The notes under the pieces: generated by a model | Seen by the model: only the letters and a program-made list of their open reading frames with translations | What the model was told of the DNA's origin: nothing | Databases searched by the model: none | In this document: positions 32,464 to 43,330 of the stretch, piece after piece | Layout: every line of letters starts with the position of its first letter | How positions within the stretch are numbered: the first letter of the stretch is position 1 | Program-made: the position numbers and the translations under genes | Assembly (NCBI GenBank): GCA_036172665.1 | Contig: CM069876.1 | Coordinates: forward strand, 6,448,001-6,512,000 | Length of the DNA stretch: 64,000 bases | Direction: 5' to 3' | From: Prosopocoilus inquinatus | Taxonomy: Eukaryota > Arthropoda > Insecta > Coleoptera > Lucanidae

Positions 32464-33835
32464 GATTTTTTCGATCATCCAGCCTAGGTTGTACTTTGAA
32501 TGATCGTTTTTAAAATTCAGTGAACGAGCCCATTATTGTTATTCTGAAACTTGCAAAAGCGACTGAAAACACACCTATTAGATCGCTTACAGTTCTCTAA
32601 AAACTGCTTAAGGAACTATTCTGGACAAGAATTTTAAAAGGCAAAGATCTAAATCTCCGGCTGAAACATGTTATCATTGAGGAAACTTATTGGGTAATTA
32701 CCGAGAGCAAGATTCTTGGATAATTAATTTAATTAATAAATAATTAATAAAATAATTAAATTTGAAAGATAATTAATACATCAAATTACATTGCAACTTA
32801 TAAAATTAAAACGAACAAGGAAGGCCTTGCAATTTTAAATTGAAGTTTCTATTCACTTAATATTAAATTATTATTTAAAAAAAGTGTTAAAAACTGTAAA
32901 AATATAAACCCGTTTCATTAAAGACGACCGACCTTCAAATTACTCAAGACTACGTTAAGTAACTCAAAAGGATTGCAAATATTTTTAAGATTCGTGAAAG
33001 ATCACCTGTAATTGCGCTTCTATGAGTGCCTCGCCTCTCATTAGGTATCATTAAAATTAATTTTCTGTATTTGTTTACTGAATAGCATTCTAAGACTGCT
33101 TGCTTATATTCTAGTTATTTTCAAAAAAGCAGTCACTCTTGTCTGAAGATATTAAAAATGGAAAGTTAACTTTTGCACGATTTTCAATAATAAATTTATA
33201 GTGACGACTCCGCCTACAGGTGAAACTTGACTGAGTGGCATAAGGTCAAGCATGTGGATCAGGTTGCCCCCACACTGATGAAGCAGCGAAAACAATTTTG
33301 TACAAAACGTTTTCGACTAAATAATGTTGTTAGAAGGCGTTTTTACATGCTTTTAATATGTCCAAACACACACTGATTTTCTTATGATAAAATGAACTTA
33401 TCTGATTCAGATATCACTTTTATAATTACATTGATAGCCGAAATAATTAGTGCTTTCGAGAATTTTTAAAATTCAAACGAAACATTTACTCGCCGTATGT
33501 TTAGATTTTAAACATTCAATTCTTTTCGAGTAATTGAAAATATTTTATACGACCGTCAAAAAGTGTTATGAATTATACGGATCAAGTAACAGGTACTCTT
33601 GTATTCTAGGTAACAAACACTCTTTCTTCGTTAGAATGATAACTTCATTTATTAATATTTACAATAATACAATCGTTTCTGATCCAAAAATAATTTAATT
33701 TAAAGTTAATAGAGGGCCGTTTATCGATATTGATCAGTACTGATCCTTCGCGTTTAACTGTAAGTTAAACTTTCGATTTATTTACCGTCCAGATTTCGAT
33801 TCAATTAACATATTGTACGTTACTGAGATGTATCT
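32464..33835. other. Unassigned AT-rich sequence
   Basis: No supported feature. A TAATTAAT-rich stretch lies near 32720-32790. Confidence 0.45.
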
Positions 33836-33839
33836 TTTG

Positions 33840-34480
33840 TCTAACCCTACGCTGAACGCAAGAGTAGTGAAAATCTCCTGGAGGTTTAAAAAAACTGGCG
33901 CACGCTGCGGGGCCTTCGGAGTGCAACCTCCAGCTGGGGTTATTTCCCTGGCGCCCTTAATTACACAACAATCAGAGAATTCCCCCTTCTCCATCTGAGT
34001 TTAAATTCGGGACAGCTGCAGAGAAAGCAAGGCGTACTTGCCACCGGGTGATTTTAGTGTCCCGGAGTATAACATAACGGTTTAGAAATTCATACTTGTT
34101 ACCTTCTCTCGTTCGGCAACCCGAAACGAGAGTTCCGCGCGTTTCACCCGCTCAGGAGAAGTGAGAGGGCCTGCGCCAATTCCGCAACTTATCTCGGCCC
34201 AGAAGTTAGGTCGGTCGTCCTTTCGAAAACGAGATGGAAAATCAATGTTCCATAACGGTGTCCATTCAGTGGAGGCGGCGTGGGATATCTCTAAAGATGT
34301 TACGGAAAAGGGCGTCACAGAGCGGTGGTTACCCTAACCAAAGATGTCAAAAACACACGGCCGAGAAGATGTGTTCTTAGTCGTTCTCGTCAAGGGAAGC
34401 CCCCTTGGAACCGTTTCCTCGACTGCGTACCCCTGAAGGTGATGAAGGAACTTCCCTCCCTAAAGGTAGACCAACCCAAA
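33840..34480. other. GC-rich island of unknown nature
   Basis: About 640 bp clearly richer in G+C and CpG than everything around it (e.g. GCGCACGCTGCGGGGCCTTC at 33898). Short frames exist on both strands (minus 34082-34318; plus 33813-33998). From about 34350 the plus strand can be read as VVLVKGSPLGTVSST or, in another frame, SRQGKPPWNRFLDCVPLKVM, but neither is a domain I recognise. Candidates are an older element's 5' region, a host exon/CpG-rich promoter, or transferred DNA. Confidence 0.35.
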
Positions 34481-34640
34481 GTTATTGAATAGAAACCCAA
34501 TAAATTAACAAAGTTCGTTACGGCCAAAAAACAAGATTGGTCATATTTTCTTAATACAAAGAATGACACGTCCGAATTACAGTGGAATAATAAACAGAAA
34601 ATGGTGATATGATGAACATTAAGCTGAAAGAAATAATTGT

Positions 34641-35945
34641 ACAGGTTGTTCTTTTACTGTGTGCAAATATTTAAACCTGTAATACGTCACCATAAATGGC
34701 AACGATTAAACTTATGTACCCTTAACATGAAGCTAATAGTTTTCGAGAAAAATGCATTGGAAGATATTCACCAAACCGTTCGAGAACTGCTGGCATAGCT
34801 AACGGCTGGATGGTACGCCGCCTTGCCTGTGTCATCCGAATGTAGGTCAGTGGTTTACGATGTCGTAAACGAACACCTGTTTCATTCGTATGAGGCCTAT
34901 TAATAGATCGTAACAGTCGAAACATTTTAAATACGCTCACAAAGCGCCTGGATTAATTAAAACAAGTGCCACAATTTTAGGTATTTTCAAATTATAAACC
35001 GACGATTTAATTACTGCACAAAAAATGTGGATGAGTTAAATAATGACATCACCGTCATTCATCGTTTTATTTTCGGATATTTTACCCTCACAAGTAATAA
35101 ATTGTCTTTCCATTTCTAATTAAATAGATTAAGATTTTTTTAGTTTAATAAAGAAGCTTTAAAATAATGTAGTAATTTATCTACTGTTTATATAGTTTAA
35201 AATCGGCCGCATTACGTAATCACACTACGGAGAATAAAATAGCTGTTAAAACTGATATGTGCTTGCTACCAATATGACTGACATTAAATTTACAATTTCT
35301 ATTAATTCAATTATGAAATTCGGCCAAGTAAAGCATTTTTAACGCGCCTGCATTACAAATTCGAAAATTTACAAATTGATTAATATCTTAAAGTATTCTC
35401 GCATGCATTCGATAAAGTCGCAGTTTCGCATTTCTATTGATGCTTTATATTACGGCAATTTTTTGTGTTTTTACAACGGTAATGCGTTTAAGGTGGGGCA
35501 ATAGCGTTCTGCAGTTACGAAAAATTTGACAAGCGAAGATCGATTTTTGATTCGTAGAAACGCATATTATGGCACTTACAAATAATGAAAAAAAAAGATA
35601 TGTTACTCTTGTAAAGGGAAGTCCACGGAAACGCACATAGGGCGCGGACATTGTAATAAACGATATCAGTGATTTTTATTACGAAACGCTGGAGAATGAG
35701 TTTAAATGCGGGATTCTTTTTATCATCGGCGCTGTATGTGGGCACACCCACTGACTACAGAGGAAGGCGTCAGTGACCTTGCTGAATGTTTCTCTCTCGC
35801 ACATTTCAGCAGTTTCAAACAAGTGGAACCTCCGAATTTTTTTGACTACGATTCAGTAGCCAGCCGAAAATACGCGCAGAAGGTGGCATTTCACGTACTT
35901 ATACCGAGGGGTTTTTATTTGCACACAGTAAAAGAACAGACTGGA
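34641..35945. repeat. Repeat R6, copy 2, full length
   Basis: Inverted relative of 9079-10333, with both tips: ACAGGTTGTTCTTTTACTGT at left and ACAGTAAAAGAACAGACTG at right. About 1.3 kb. Inner short frames (minus 34722-34940; plus 35706-36014) resemble those in copy 1 but carry no known motif. Confidence 0.75.
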
Positions 35946-36239
35946 TATAAGCAAACAAATGCCATAAAATACAAAACTAAGTATATGAAAAACATTAATT
36001 CTGTGTTTCCTTGATTTTTAAATCATGTACGCCCGTTTAATTGCAATATCGATGGCATTTCGAGTATTGTACTCATGATTTGCTGGATTTCCATGATTTC
36101 AGTGGAGCTGGAATAACTCTTTGTCAAGGAAGATATATTTAGCAAGATTATGTATGTAAATGCAGGTGACCGTTAAGAGGTCATTATTTTTATAAACATC
36201 TTCACAAGTATTTTTATATGATAAGTTAAATAGTATGAT

Positions 36240-36510
36240 ACGCAGGATTCTTTTTTGACCGCAGATTTATTTTCCAAAAATCCGTGTTGTGCATGCGTCA
36301 TTATTTTGTACCTGTTTATCTATTGAATAATTTTGTTAGTAATGGTCTTTTCAATAATCTTAGAGAAATTACTCAAAATGGTAATGAGCCTATAGTTCTT
36401 AACATCAAGTGGATCACCTCTCTTGAACAATGGCAAGATTCTGCCTATTTTCAACATGTCCGGAAAACTACCTGTCATCACAGACATGTTAACAATAAGT
36501 TATTTTTTGG
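36240..36510 (-). pseudogene. Non-LTR reverse transcriptase fragment
   Basis: Minus-strand reading gives MTGSFPDMLKIGRILPLFKR, GDPLDVKNYRLITILSNFSK and IIEKTITNKIIQ, then in a shifted frame THAQHGFLENKSAVKK. These are the fingers region of Jockey/CR1-type RT (K-GD-xD--NYRPISILxxxSKIxEK, then QxGFxxxxSxxxxL). Neither end of the element was located. Confidence 0.8.
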
Positions 36511-36529
36511 TTCTTTGTAGCGATTAATT

Positions 36530-37250
36530 TTTTTTTAATTTCTACTAGAAGGATGATTTCAAAAATTATATTTTTTCTAGTTTTTATAGCCCACTGTTTA
36601 AAAACAATACCGCGAAGAAATTGGGTGTTAAAAAGAAATCATCGATAACGAGTGAACTATAAGAGATAGGTATAGGGAATCCTAATACAGAACGAAAGAA
36701 CATTTAATCCTGAGTCACATGGTATAAAAATGTCCTAGGCGTTCCATTTAAAAAAAACATGACTTTTGGACAGTTGAAATCAGTTCCAATAGAAGTTACT
36801 TTTCAACCAGCCTATAAAGAATCAAGTGCAAAACTGAACATGATCTGAAAGAATGTTGCTGTATCCAAAAATTGGCCAAAAATTGATATCGTGGCTTTTT
36901 ATTGCATAAAGATGGCAGTGTCATAAACAAAGTTCTGCAAGTCTGAGCTTTTTTTAAAAAATGGAAATACCTCGGAAACGGTTAATTTTTCTTGTATCAC
37001 ATGTTGCACAAAATATTTTTAGAATTTCATGAAGATTTCAAAAATGCATCAGACAATGGAGTTTTTCATTTAAAATTAGAAAGTTGACAGCAAATTCCGG
37101 TATAAGCGAAAGTGTCCGAGAATTGACAATATTATATATTTGATAGATCCTAATCGTTAACTTATAACTGCAAAATATGAGACAGAAATTCAAAGGAGAA
37201 GTTCGTAAACTTTTAATGAATGGGTTGCCTGAATCTCCCTGTATATATTA
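36530..37250. other. Unassigned AT-rich sequence
   Basis: No supported feature; GAATCTCCCTGTATATA near 37235 looks like a MITE tip. Confidence 0.4.
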
Positions 37251-37254
37251 TGTA

Positions 37255-37455
37255 TAAATCGTCAAAAAACAACCTACAGATGAGAGCAAATCACACCCAC
37301 GCATCACAAGTTAAGAACACTTTAGGAAAATTTTTATCTCTGAGAATAATCCGAATCCTCGAATTCTCCGAGATAAAAATTTTCCTAAAGTGCTCTTAAC
37401 TTGTAATGCGTGGGTGTGATTTGCTCTCATCTGTAGGTTGTTTTTTGACGATTTA
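37255..37455. repeat. Near-perfect 90-bp hairpin
   Basis: Left arm 37255-37347 and right arm 37364-37455 are inverted copies with about three mismatches, e.g. GATGAGAGCAAATCACACCC against GGGTGTGATTTGCTCTCATC. The loop is about 16 bp. It abuts a PLE-2 copy. It could be a tiny foldback element; transcribed, it would form a long double-stranded RNA hairpin. Confidence 0.8.
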
Positions 37456-37678
37456 TATATAATATATATATTTTATTTTACTTTCAAGATTTTTAGGTAT
37501 CAAATAACAGGGAATTTATACTTATTTATTCGTTAGAATAAGAACTTTTTTCGGGTCTTTTAACTATTTATTTGCGTATTTCCGTGTTGTTTGGTTAGAA
37601 CTTATTTATAAGGTTTTTCTGACGGTTCATTTTAGCTGTCTACATATTAATTTATATTTACTTACATTTAGACATATA

Positions 37679-39389
37679 CCGGTTGTCTCAGGATGGGCGG
37701 CGACCGGCGGTATATAGCTAACCGTAATACCTACAGCTTTGGGAGAAAAAAAATTATAATTAAAGTGACCAAGAGAAATTCAATGAAAATATTTTTAAGT
37801 ATCTGAGCAATCAATAGGGCCATCAATAAAAATTAATTTTACTGGCAAAAGTTTCAGAGTAAGCCGTAGCTTTGATAGCGTTAAAAGAAAGCTGAATGAA
37901 TTCTGCACAACTTTGATTTAAAACTTATTATCATATCACCATTAATAAGGGTGGAGAAAACAGTTGAATTATTTACTTCAAAAGATATCAACTTCTGTAC
38001 ACTTTATCAGATATTAACGAACCTATTTGCGAAAGTAAGTTTTTCATAGTTTAAAAAAAAATTAAATGGAAAGGTGTTTCTTCTGCAGTAGTTACAAAAT
38101 GGTGAACATTATAGTGAAAGCCCGGAATGATTATCTTTTTTCGTTCTCAAGTTATTATCAAATATGTCTTTTAATTGATGATATTAGCGGAAGGAGAAAG
38201 TTCAAACAAATGCTGTCGAGTAATATTTTTAATTCTAAGGTTAAATAACGGCTATAAAAGTTTTTATTATTGTTAGGACATTATTTAGAAGCATTTGAAT
38301 GTTTTTGGGAACAGAGAATATTTAAACCCAAGAATATAACAACAAATAGTGAATCAAGAATAATTCAAACAGTAAATAAAAGCAATGAACAATAATCGTG
38401 CACTGTAATCAACAAAGTTTCACTGTGCCGCTACACAATACTTTTTTTAATGTCCGTTTAGAGTTGTGTAGAAATTATTATTGATATCCTTACGGATAGT
38501 AAAGGGCTATTTCGAAATGAAAGATGGCTAATATTTTGAAAACATTTTAGGTACAGACCTTCAATCATTGTTGATTACAATGTGTTTCATAAATGTTCAA
38601 AATGCTTTCCGTCATTTAACATTTTATTGTTCGTTACTTTTATTTAGTGCCTGGCTTTTTCTCATTTATGTGTTTGTTGTATAATATTCTTTTATTTAAA
38701 TATCAGGCTCTCAAAAACAAATGCATACATTTAAATTTATTTACATCAAAATGAAAATTGTTACTCGATAGCATTTGTTTCAGCTTTTAGATTTGTTTTT
38801 ATCTTCAGTTATTAGACTCATTCGATAATAACTCGAAAACGAAAAAAGATAATCATCTCGGGTTTTCACCATAATGTTCACCATTTTGTAAGCTTTGCAA
38901 CTATTCCATTTAAATTTTTTTGAAAAACTGAAAAACTATTACTTTCGCAAATAGTGCCCTCTAGCTACTTTATAACAAATTAGCCGTAGTCGCTGAATAG
39001 AAATTTTAAATCGACTTAAAATTCCCTTCCAAATGCGCCGAAAGTTCGTTAAGTTGTGATAAAGAGTACAGAAGTTACGATATCTTTTGAAGTAAATAAT
39101 TCAACTGTTTCCTCCACCCTTATTAACGCTGATACGATAACAAGTCTAAAATGAAAGTTGTGCAGAATTAATTCAGCTTTTTAGTGATGCAATAAAAACT
39201 ACAGCTTATTCTGAAACTTTTGCCATTAAATTTAATTTTTATTGATGGACTTATTGATTACGCTCCCTTGCGGTCAACTCAGACACTTAAAAATATTTTC
39301 TTTGAATTTCTCTTGGCCTCTTCTCCCGATGCTGTAGGTATTACGGTTAGCTATATACCGCCGGTTGCCATCCATCCTGCGACACCCGG
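37679..39389. mobile_element. Foldback E2 with arms of several hundred bp, TA target
   Basis: Tips CCGGTTGTCTCAGGATGGGC and its near-inverse GCGACACCCGG; TA on both sides (37677-37678 and 39390-39391). Arms pair over the TACCTACAGC, AATAAGGGTGGAGAAAACAG and ATGGTGAACATTATAGTGAA regions with a centre near 38500. The same family is at 58650-60536. Short frames such as plus 38066-38248 recur in the sister but have no known domain. Confidence 0.85.
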
Positions 39390-39495
39390 TATATCTTTTA
39401 GGATGATTAGATTGTTGTTAGTTTTAACATTTTTATGATTTTATTAGGATGATTAGGTTGTTGTTAGATCTCTTTAAGTGCTTTTAAGTTGGTAG

Positions 39496-39538
39496 CGTAC
39501 TGAGGATGCCAGCTTAGTCACCGAAATACGTATCTACG
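39496..39538 (+). ncRNA. Hammerhead ribozyme, PLE-2, weakened stem II
   Basis: CGTA, core CTGAGGA, stem II region GCCAGC/GTCACC, core GAAA, stem III ATAC/GTAT, C39534, TACG. Both core boxes fit CUGANGA and GAAA, but stem II has lost pairs relative to GGCAGC/GCTGCC at 58145-58159, so folding should be poor. Confidence 0.65.
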
Positions 39539-39619
39539 GATATAAAATTATTGTGGGCGAAGATTAATTTCAATTATTTCTTAAACCACAGTCTCCGTTA
39601 CTATTTTAGATCATTTATT

Positions 39620-40355
39620 TTGTGCTTGCGTTTCCATTTCTTAAGTGTGTTTTTACAACGCTAGCTGACTCTTCGATTAACACGCTTAAGGTAGGCCAGT
39701 ATTTAATAAATGTAATATTAATTCCCTCAGTGAATTAAAATTTTAAATAAAATAATTACTAAACAATATCGGTGATTATTATTACGAAACGCTACGAAAT
39801 GGGTTTGAATGCGGAACTCAGCGCGGTGTCGATGTCGACTATAGGAAGGCGTTGCGACCTTGATATGATTATTTCTCACTCGCACATACCAACAGTTCCA
39901 AACAAGTGGAATCTCCAAAATTTTTTGGCTGTAGTACGGTAACCACCGGAAAATGCGCACGGAAGGTAGATTTGATGTAACGAGTGTTTAGTTAAAAAAA
40001 CGGTCTAGATAGCCGTGGATTTATTCTGAACGTCTAGCGTAGAGTTCTTCGTACGACTAGCGTGAAGCGTCACTTGCATTTCTAACCTCACTTTATCTCA
40101 AGGAAGACATTTCAAAAATTAACTTTTATTACCGAATATTTAAATATCAGAAAAAGAGTTGCAGAAGCAGCTTTCGAGTTTTGTTGGTTAGGTTAACCGT
40201 CAACGTGTCAGAGTTGAAATTCAGATGATATTAATCACGACATGCGTTCCCGACAAAAGAAGCCTGTTACAGCCTACTTGACCGTGTTTTTTTATTGAGC
40301 ACTCATTACTTATACTGAGGTTTTTTTATTTGCACACAGTAAAAGAACACCCTGT
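39620..40355. repeat. Repeat R6, copy 3, decayed
   Basis: Shares with copies 1 and 2 the words TTATTACGAAACGCTACGA, TTCCAAACAAGTGGAA and the right tip TTTGCACACAGTAAAAGAAC followed by ACCCTGT, with internal deletions and a unique insertion between about 40000 and 40310. Confidence 0.6.
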
Positions 40356-40359
40356 TCAA

Positions 40360-41270
40360 GAAGAAACATTATTTTTAAAATAAAAAAAAATCCTCGTTTT
40401 CAGTCTATCTGGAGACATACTGTATGTACTTATATTTCCTTATTTTGCAGAAATAATGAATCAAGTTGCATTAATTTTTAATTGTGCATCATTTTGGCGC
40501 CCTCTTGTATCGGTGCAGTTTGTTAGCTGGGGCCTTTTCGAGCCCGGGGTCCAGCAAGCCCATGCACTGGTTATACCTGTAGTTGCTTTCAAATTATGTA
40601 ATGTCTGATAAATTTATGTCAAAGCTTTCAAAATAGAAACTCTTAAAGTCGTACGTAATTAACTGTTCCTGTTTTAATTAATTTACCCTGTTAAAAAAAA
40701 ATTAATGAAAAATAGCATTGAATTGCGTTCAACACAATACTAACATTTACATAAAATTTTAACAATTTTGTGAACGACTTTCAATAACACTAATGATTTA
40801 ATTTACCTTTCTATACGTAATACAAGTTACTTAAATTGGAAAAAAACAAGTTGTGTATGTGTACGTACTTATGTATACCAAAAGGAGTTCTTTGAAAGCT
40901 CATTCCGTTCATATTGCATTATAAAACCGTTAGAGTGTTAATAATGTATTCCTCCTACATTTTAACGTGTTCCTCGTATTGTGGGAGAATTGCGTAAAAT
41001 TTTGTATTTCACGTACGTGTCTTAGTAATTAATGGTTGATTATTATTATATGTATGTACGTAAAAGTGCCTGGGCCTGTTCCATTCCACATGCACATAAT
41101 GCAACTTGTTTTTGTAATAATTAGAGCGCGTACTTTCGCTCACAAATCACTGTATTTTTTTCGAAACCTGTCCGCTTGCACGACAGTAGGGCAGGTTTGG
41201 CGTAACAGAAGGTAGGTATATAGAATTTCGAAGACTTTCTCCTTATTTTAGTTATTTAAAAAATGTATGT
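40360..41270. other. Unassigned AT-rich sequence
   Basis: No supported feature. Confidence 0.45.
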
Positions 41271-42439
41271 ATACAGGCTGTCCGTTTTTCGAGTGCCACT
41301 ATGGGGATCTCGCTTATTTTAGGAGATACGAAGTTGGTTAAATTAGGACAAAGTTGCGCATTTTCATGCTGAATAATAATCTGAAAAGAAATTCGAAATA
41401 TCTTCAATCGTTTTGAAAATTTCGCAAAAAAAAACAAAATTTCTGATTTTCGTTTTTAATTTTTTTCACGATAAACTAATCGTACTAGGCATTCCTAACC
41501 CAGACATTATTCAGACACTCTTTTACGAGGAATTCGAATATGGTATCCCCTTTTCAATCATTTTCAAGATGGTGGAGAAACACCTAACAACTTCATTTTT
41601 TCTTATGGATACCATTTTGGATTTTAACATTTTGAGATTACGATTCTTTTTCTCTTTACAGCGATGTATCACACATGGTAGTCCAATATCACATTTTTGC
41701 AAAAATTCAATTTTCCATTTTTTGCGAAGAGTGCTTTGAATAAACAAAATGTTCTTTTATTGTGAACAAAAGTTTGACAGTTTGATTTTATGCCAATCGA
41801 ACACATACAGGGTGATATCAGTATCATGTCAACAACAGAATGCAAAAAGAAAAAAACACTTTCGGCCTAACAAAAAGAGAAAAAAATTATTTGCCTTGAC
41901 GCTTCGCGAGTTGGTTTCTCTCCCTTTATCAAAAGTGAATGACTTTATTTACATTGACGTTTCGCGAATTAATTTCTTCCCCTATATCAAAAGTAACATA
42001 AATAATTCACTACTAATTAATTCTAAAGATAATACTGTCTTTAATAATACAAATCGTTAAATTCGAGCATAATTAAATGTGTTTAGTTTAGTTTCCACTG
42101 AAAGTAAAAAAAGCATATCTTCGACGGATAAAACATATTGTACGTGCAAAAATGATTTTAGTTTAATACAGAATTTAAACATAAAATGTTTTTTTCCCTC
42201 TTATAACCAACTACTAAAATGCGATAGAAGAGTACGTACACACCAATGATATACTCTGTATAAAATAACAGTTCATTGAATATTAATGAGTTACGATGTT
42301 TATTTTCTAAACCATATAATTTTTTTTTATCTCATCCGTCGGCGCATTCGAATATCAGAACTGGCAATGGAAAGCCTACTTCAGTGCGGCTTTGGTTTGC
42401 GTCACACTTAGAGATCAGTCAGTCAGTTGTAGAGGTGAA

Positions 42440-43128
42440 ATGAATATTTTTCGAGCCGGCGTAAAAAACTTGCACGTCTTGAAGACAACAGCTCCAAAAT
42501 CCCTGAAGGCTAGAACCAAAGAAGAAATCCGAGACTATGTGAAGGTGTTTCCTCAGATAGTAAGTGACTTGACCGAATCTGAAGAATTTGCAGACATCCC
42601 CCAGGCCAATAGCTGGCTTGCCCGAGTTTTGGACTATAACGTACCCCATGGTAACAACAGCAAAACTATGACGGTGCCTCTATCTTACAAATCGCTGGAA
42701 GACCCGGAGAAATTTACCCCTGAAAACCAAAAGCTGTCCAACATCTTGGGATGGTGTCTCGAACTGAATCAAGTCGCTTTGTTAATGTAGGACGACATGC
42801 TGGACGCAGCTGTGACTCGCCGAAAGAAACATTGCTGGTACAAACTTGAAGACGTTGGTATGCGTGCTGTGAACGATGCTTTGCTATTGGAAGTCGCCGT
42901 GTTTAAGATCCTCAAGAAGTATTTCTCTCAAGACCCGTTCTACGTTAAATACATGGAATGTTTTCTTGAAACCACTTACAGATGTGGGATGGCCCAATCT
43001 TTGGAGGGTGTTACCATCAAGGAGGGAAAATCCAATATAAATGCGTATGCGATAGATAGATATAAAAAGATAGTTAAGTACAAGTCTGAATCGTATTCGT
43101 TTCTTTGTCCTGCAGTTTTGTCACATAT
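42440..43128 (+). pseudogene. Farnesyl diphosphate synthase-like fragment captured by foldback G1
   Basis: FPPS-type isoprenyl diphosphate synthases condense IPP with allylic diphosphates. The frame from ATG 42440 (MNIFRAGVKNLHVL) reads VFPQIVSDLTESEEF, ANSWLARVLDYNVPHG, PENQKLSNILGWCLELNQ, then an in-frame TAG at 42788-42790 directly before DDMLD (the first Asp-rich DDxxD motif), AAVTRRKKHCWYKLEDVG, AVNDALLLE, FLETTYRCGMAQSLEG and DRYKKIVKYKSESYSF. No intron interrupts it and reading passes into element sequence near 43128, so about half the protein is present; the second Asp-rich motif is missing. Upstream sequence may be 5' UTR. Only the stop breaks the frame, so capture seems recent. Whether it derives from a housekeeping FPPS or a paralogous terpene-synthase-like gene cannot be told. 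Confidence 0.85.
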
Positions 43129-43229
43129 TTTTGCGCTAGCTTTATCGCGAAAATTCCTTTTTAAAGTGAAGAACAAAGAGATATGATACAAATTTACTAC
43201 ACTTCGTATCTAAATGTCCTCATGACTGC

Positions 43230-43330
43230 GGTAAAATATTTGCAGCGTTATCCAGAGCGGCAACAACCTGGTTTGAGGCATTTTTCTATGCTTGGACGAA
43301 TATGGTTCGTTTAAAGGACGTAGACGAAAA
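43230..43330 (+). other. Conserved short frame of the G-family backbone
   Basis: Reads ATTWFEAFFYAWTNMVRLKD after the FPPS block and recurs at 53935-53998 (TWFEVFFYAWTNMVRLKDVD). It belongs to the element, not to FPPS. I do not recognise a domain; with so few residues it could be the end of a lost protein. Confidence 0.5.

Larger units (their letters stand above)
37470..39607 (+). mobile_element. PLE-2 terminal repeat copy split by foldback E2
   Basis: Outer parts 37470-37678 and 39390-39607 match the continuous PLE-2 copy at 57830-58213 (AGGTATCAAATAACAGGGAA, TTCCGTGTTGTTTGGTTAG, then TATCTTTTAGGATGATTAG and the ribozyme). No RT or GIY-YIG gene is attached. Confidence 0.75.

Noticed and set aside
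33276..33325. CTGATGA followed by GAAAAC, hammerhead-like
   Set aside because: Only six bases (AGCAGC) lie between the two core boxes and they cannot form stem II; stem I does not pair.
36284..36520. Plus-strand frame of 78 residues
   Set aside because: Shadow of the minus-strand reverse transcriptase fragment.
38066..38248. Frame YKMVNIIVK...SYYQI in E2, repeated in E3
   Set aside because: Conserved only because the foldback arms are conserved; it starts and ends arbitrarily within the arm and has no domain.
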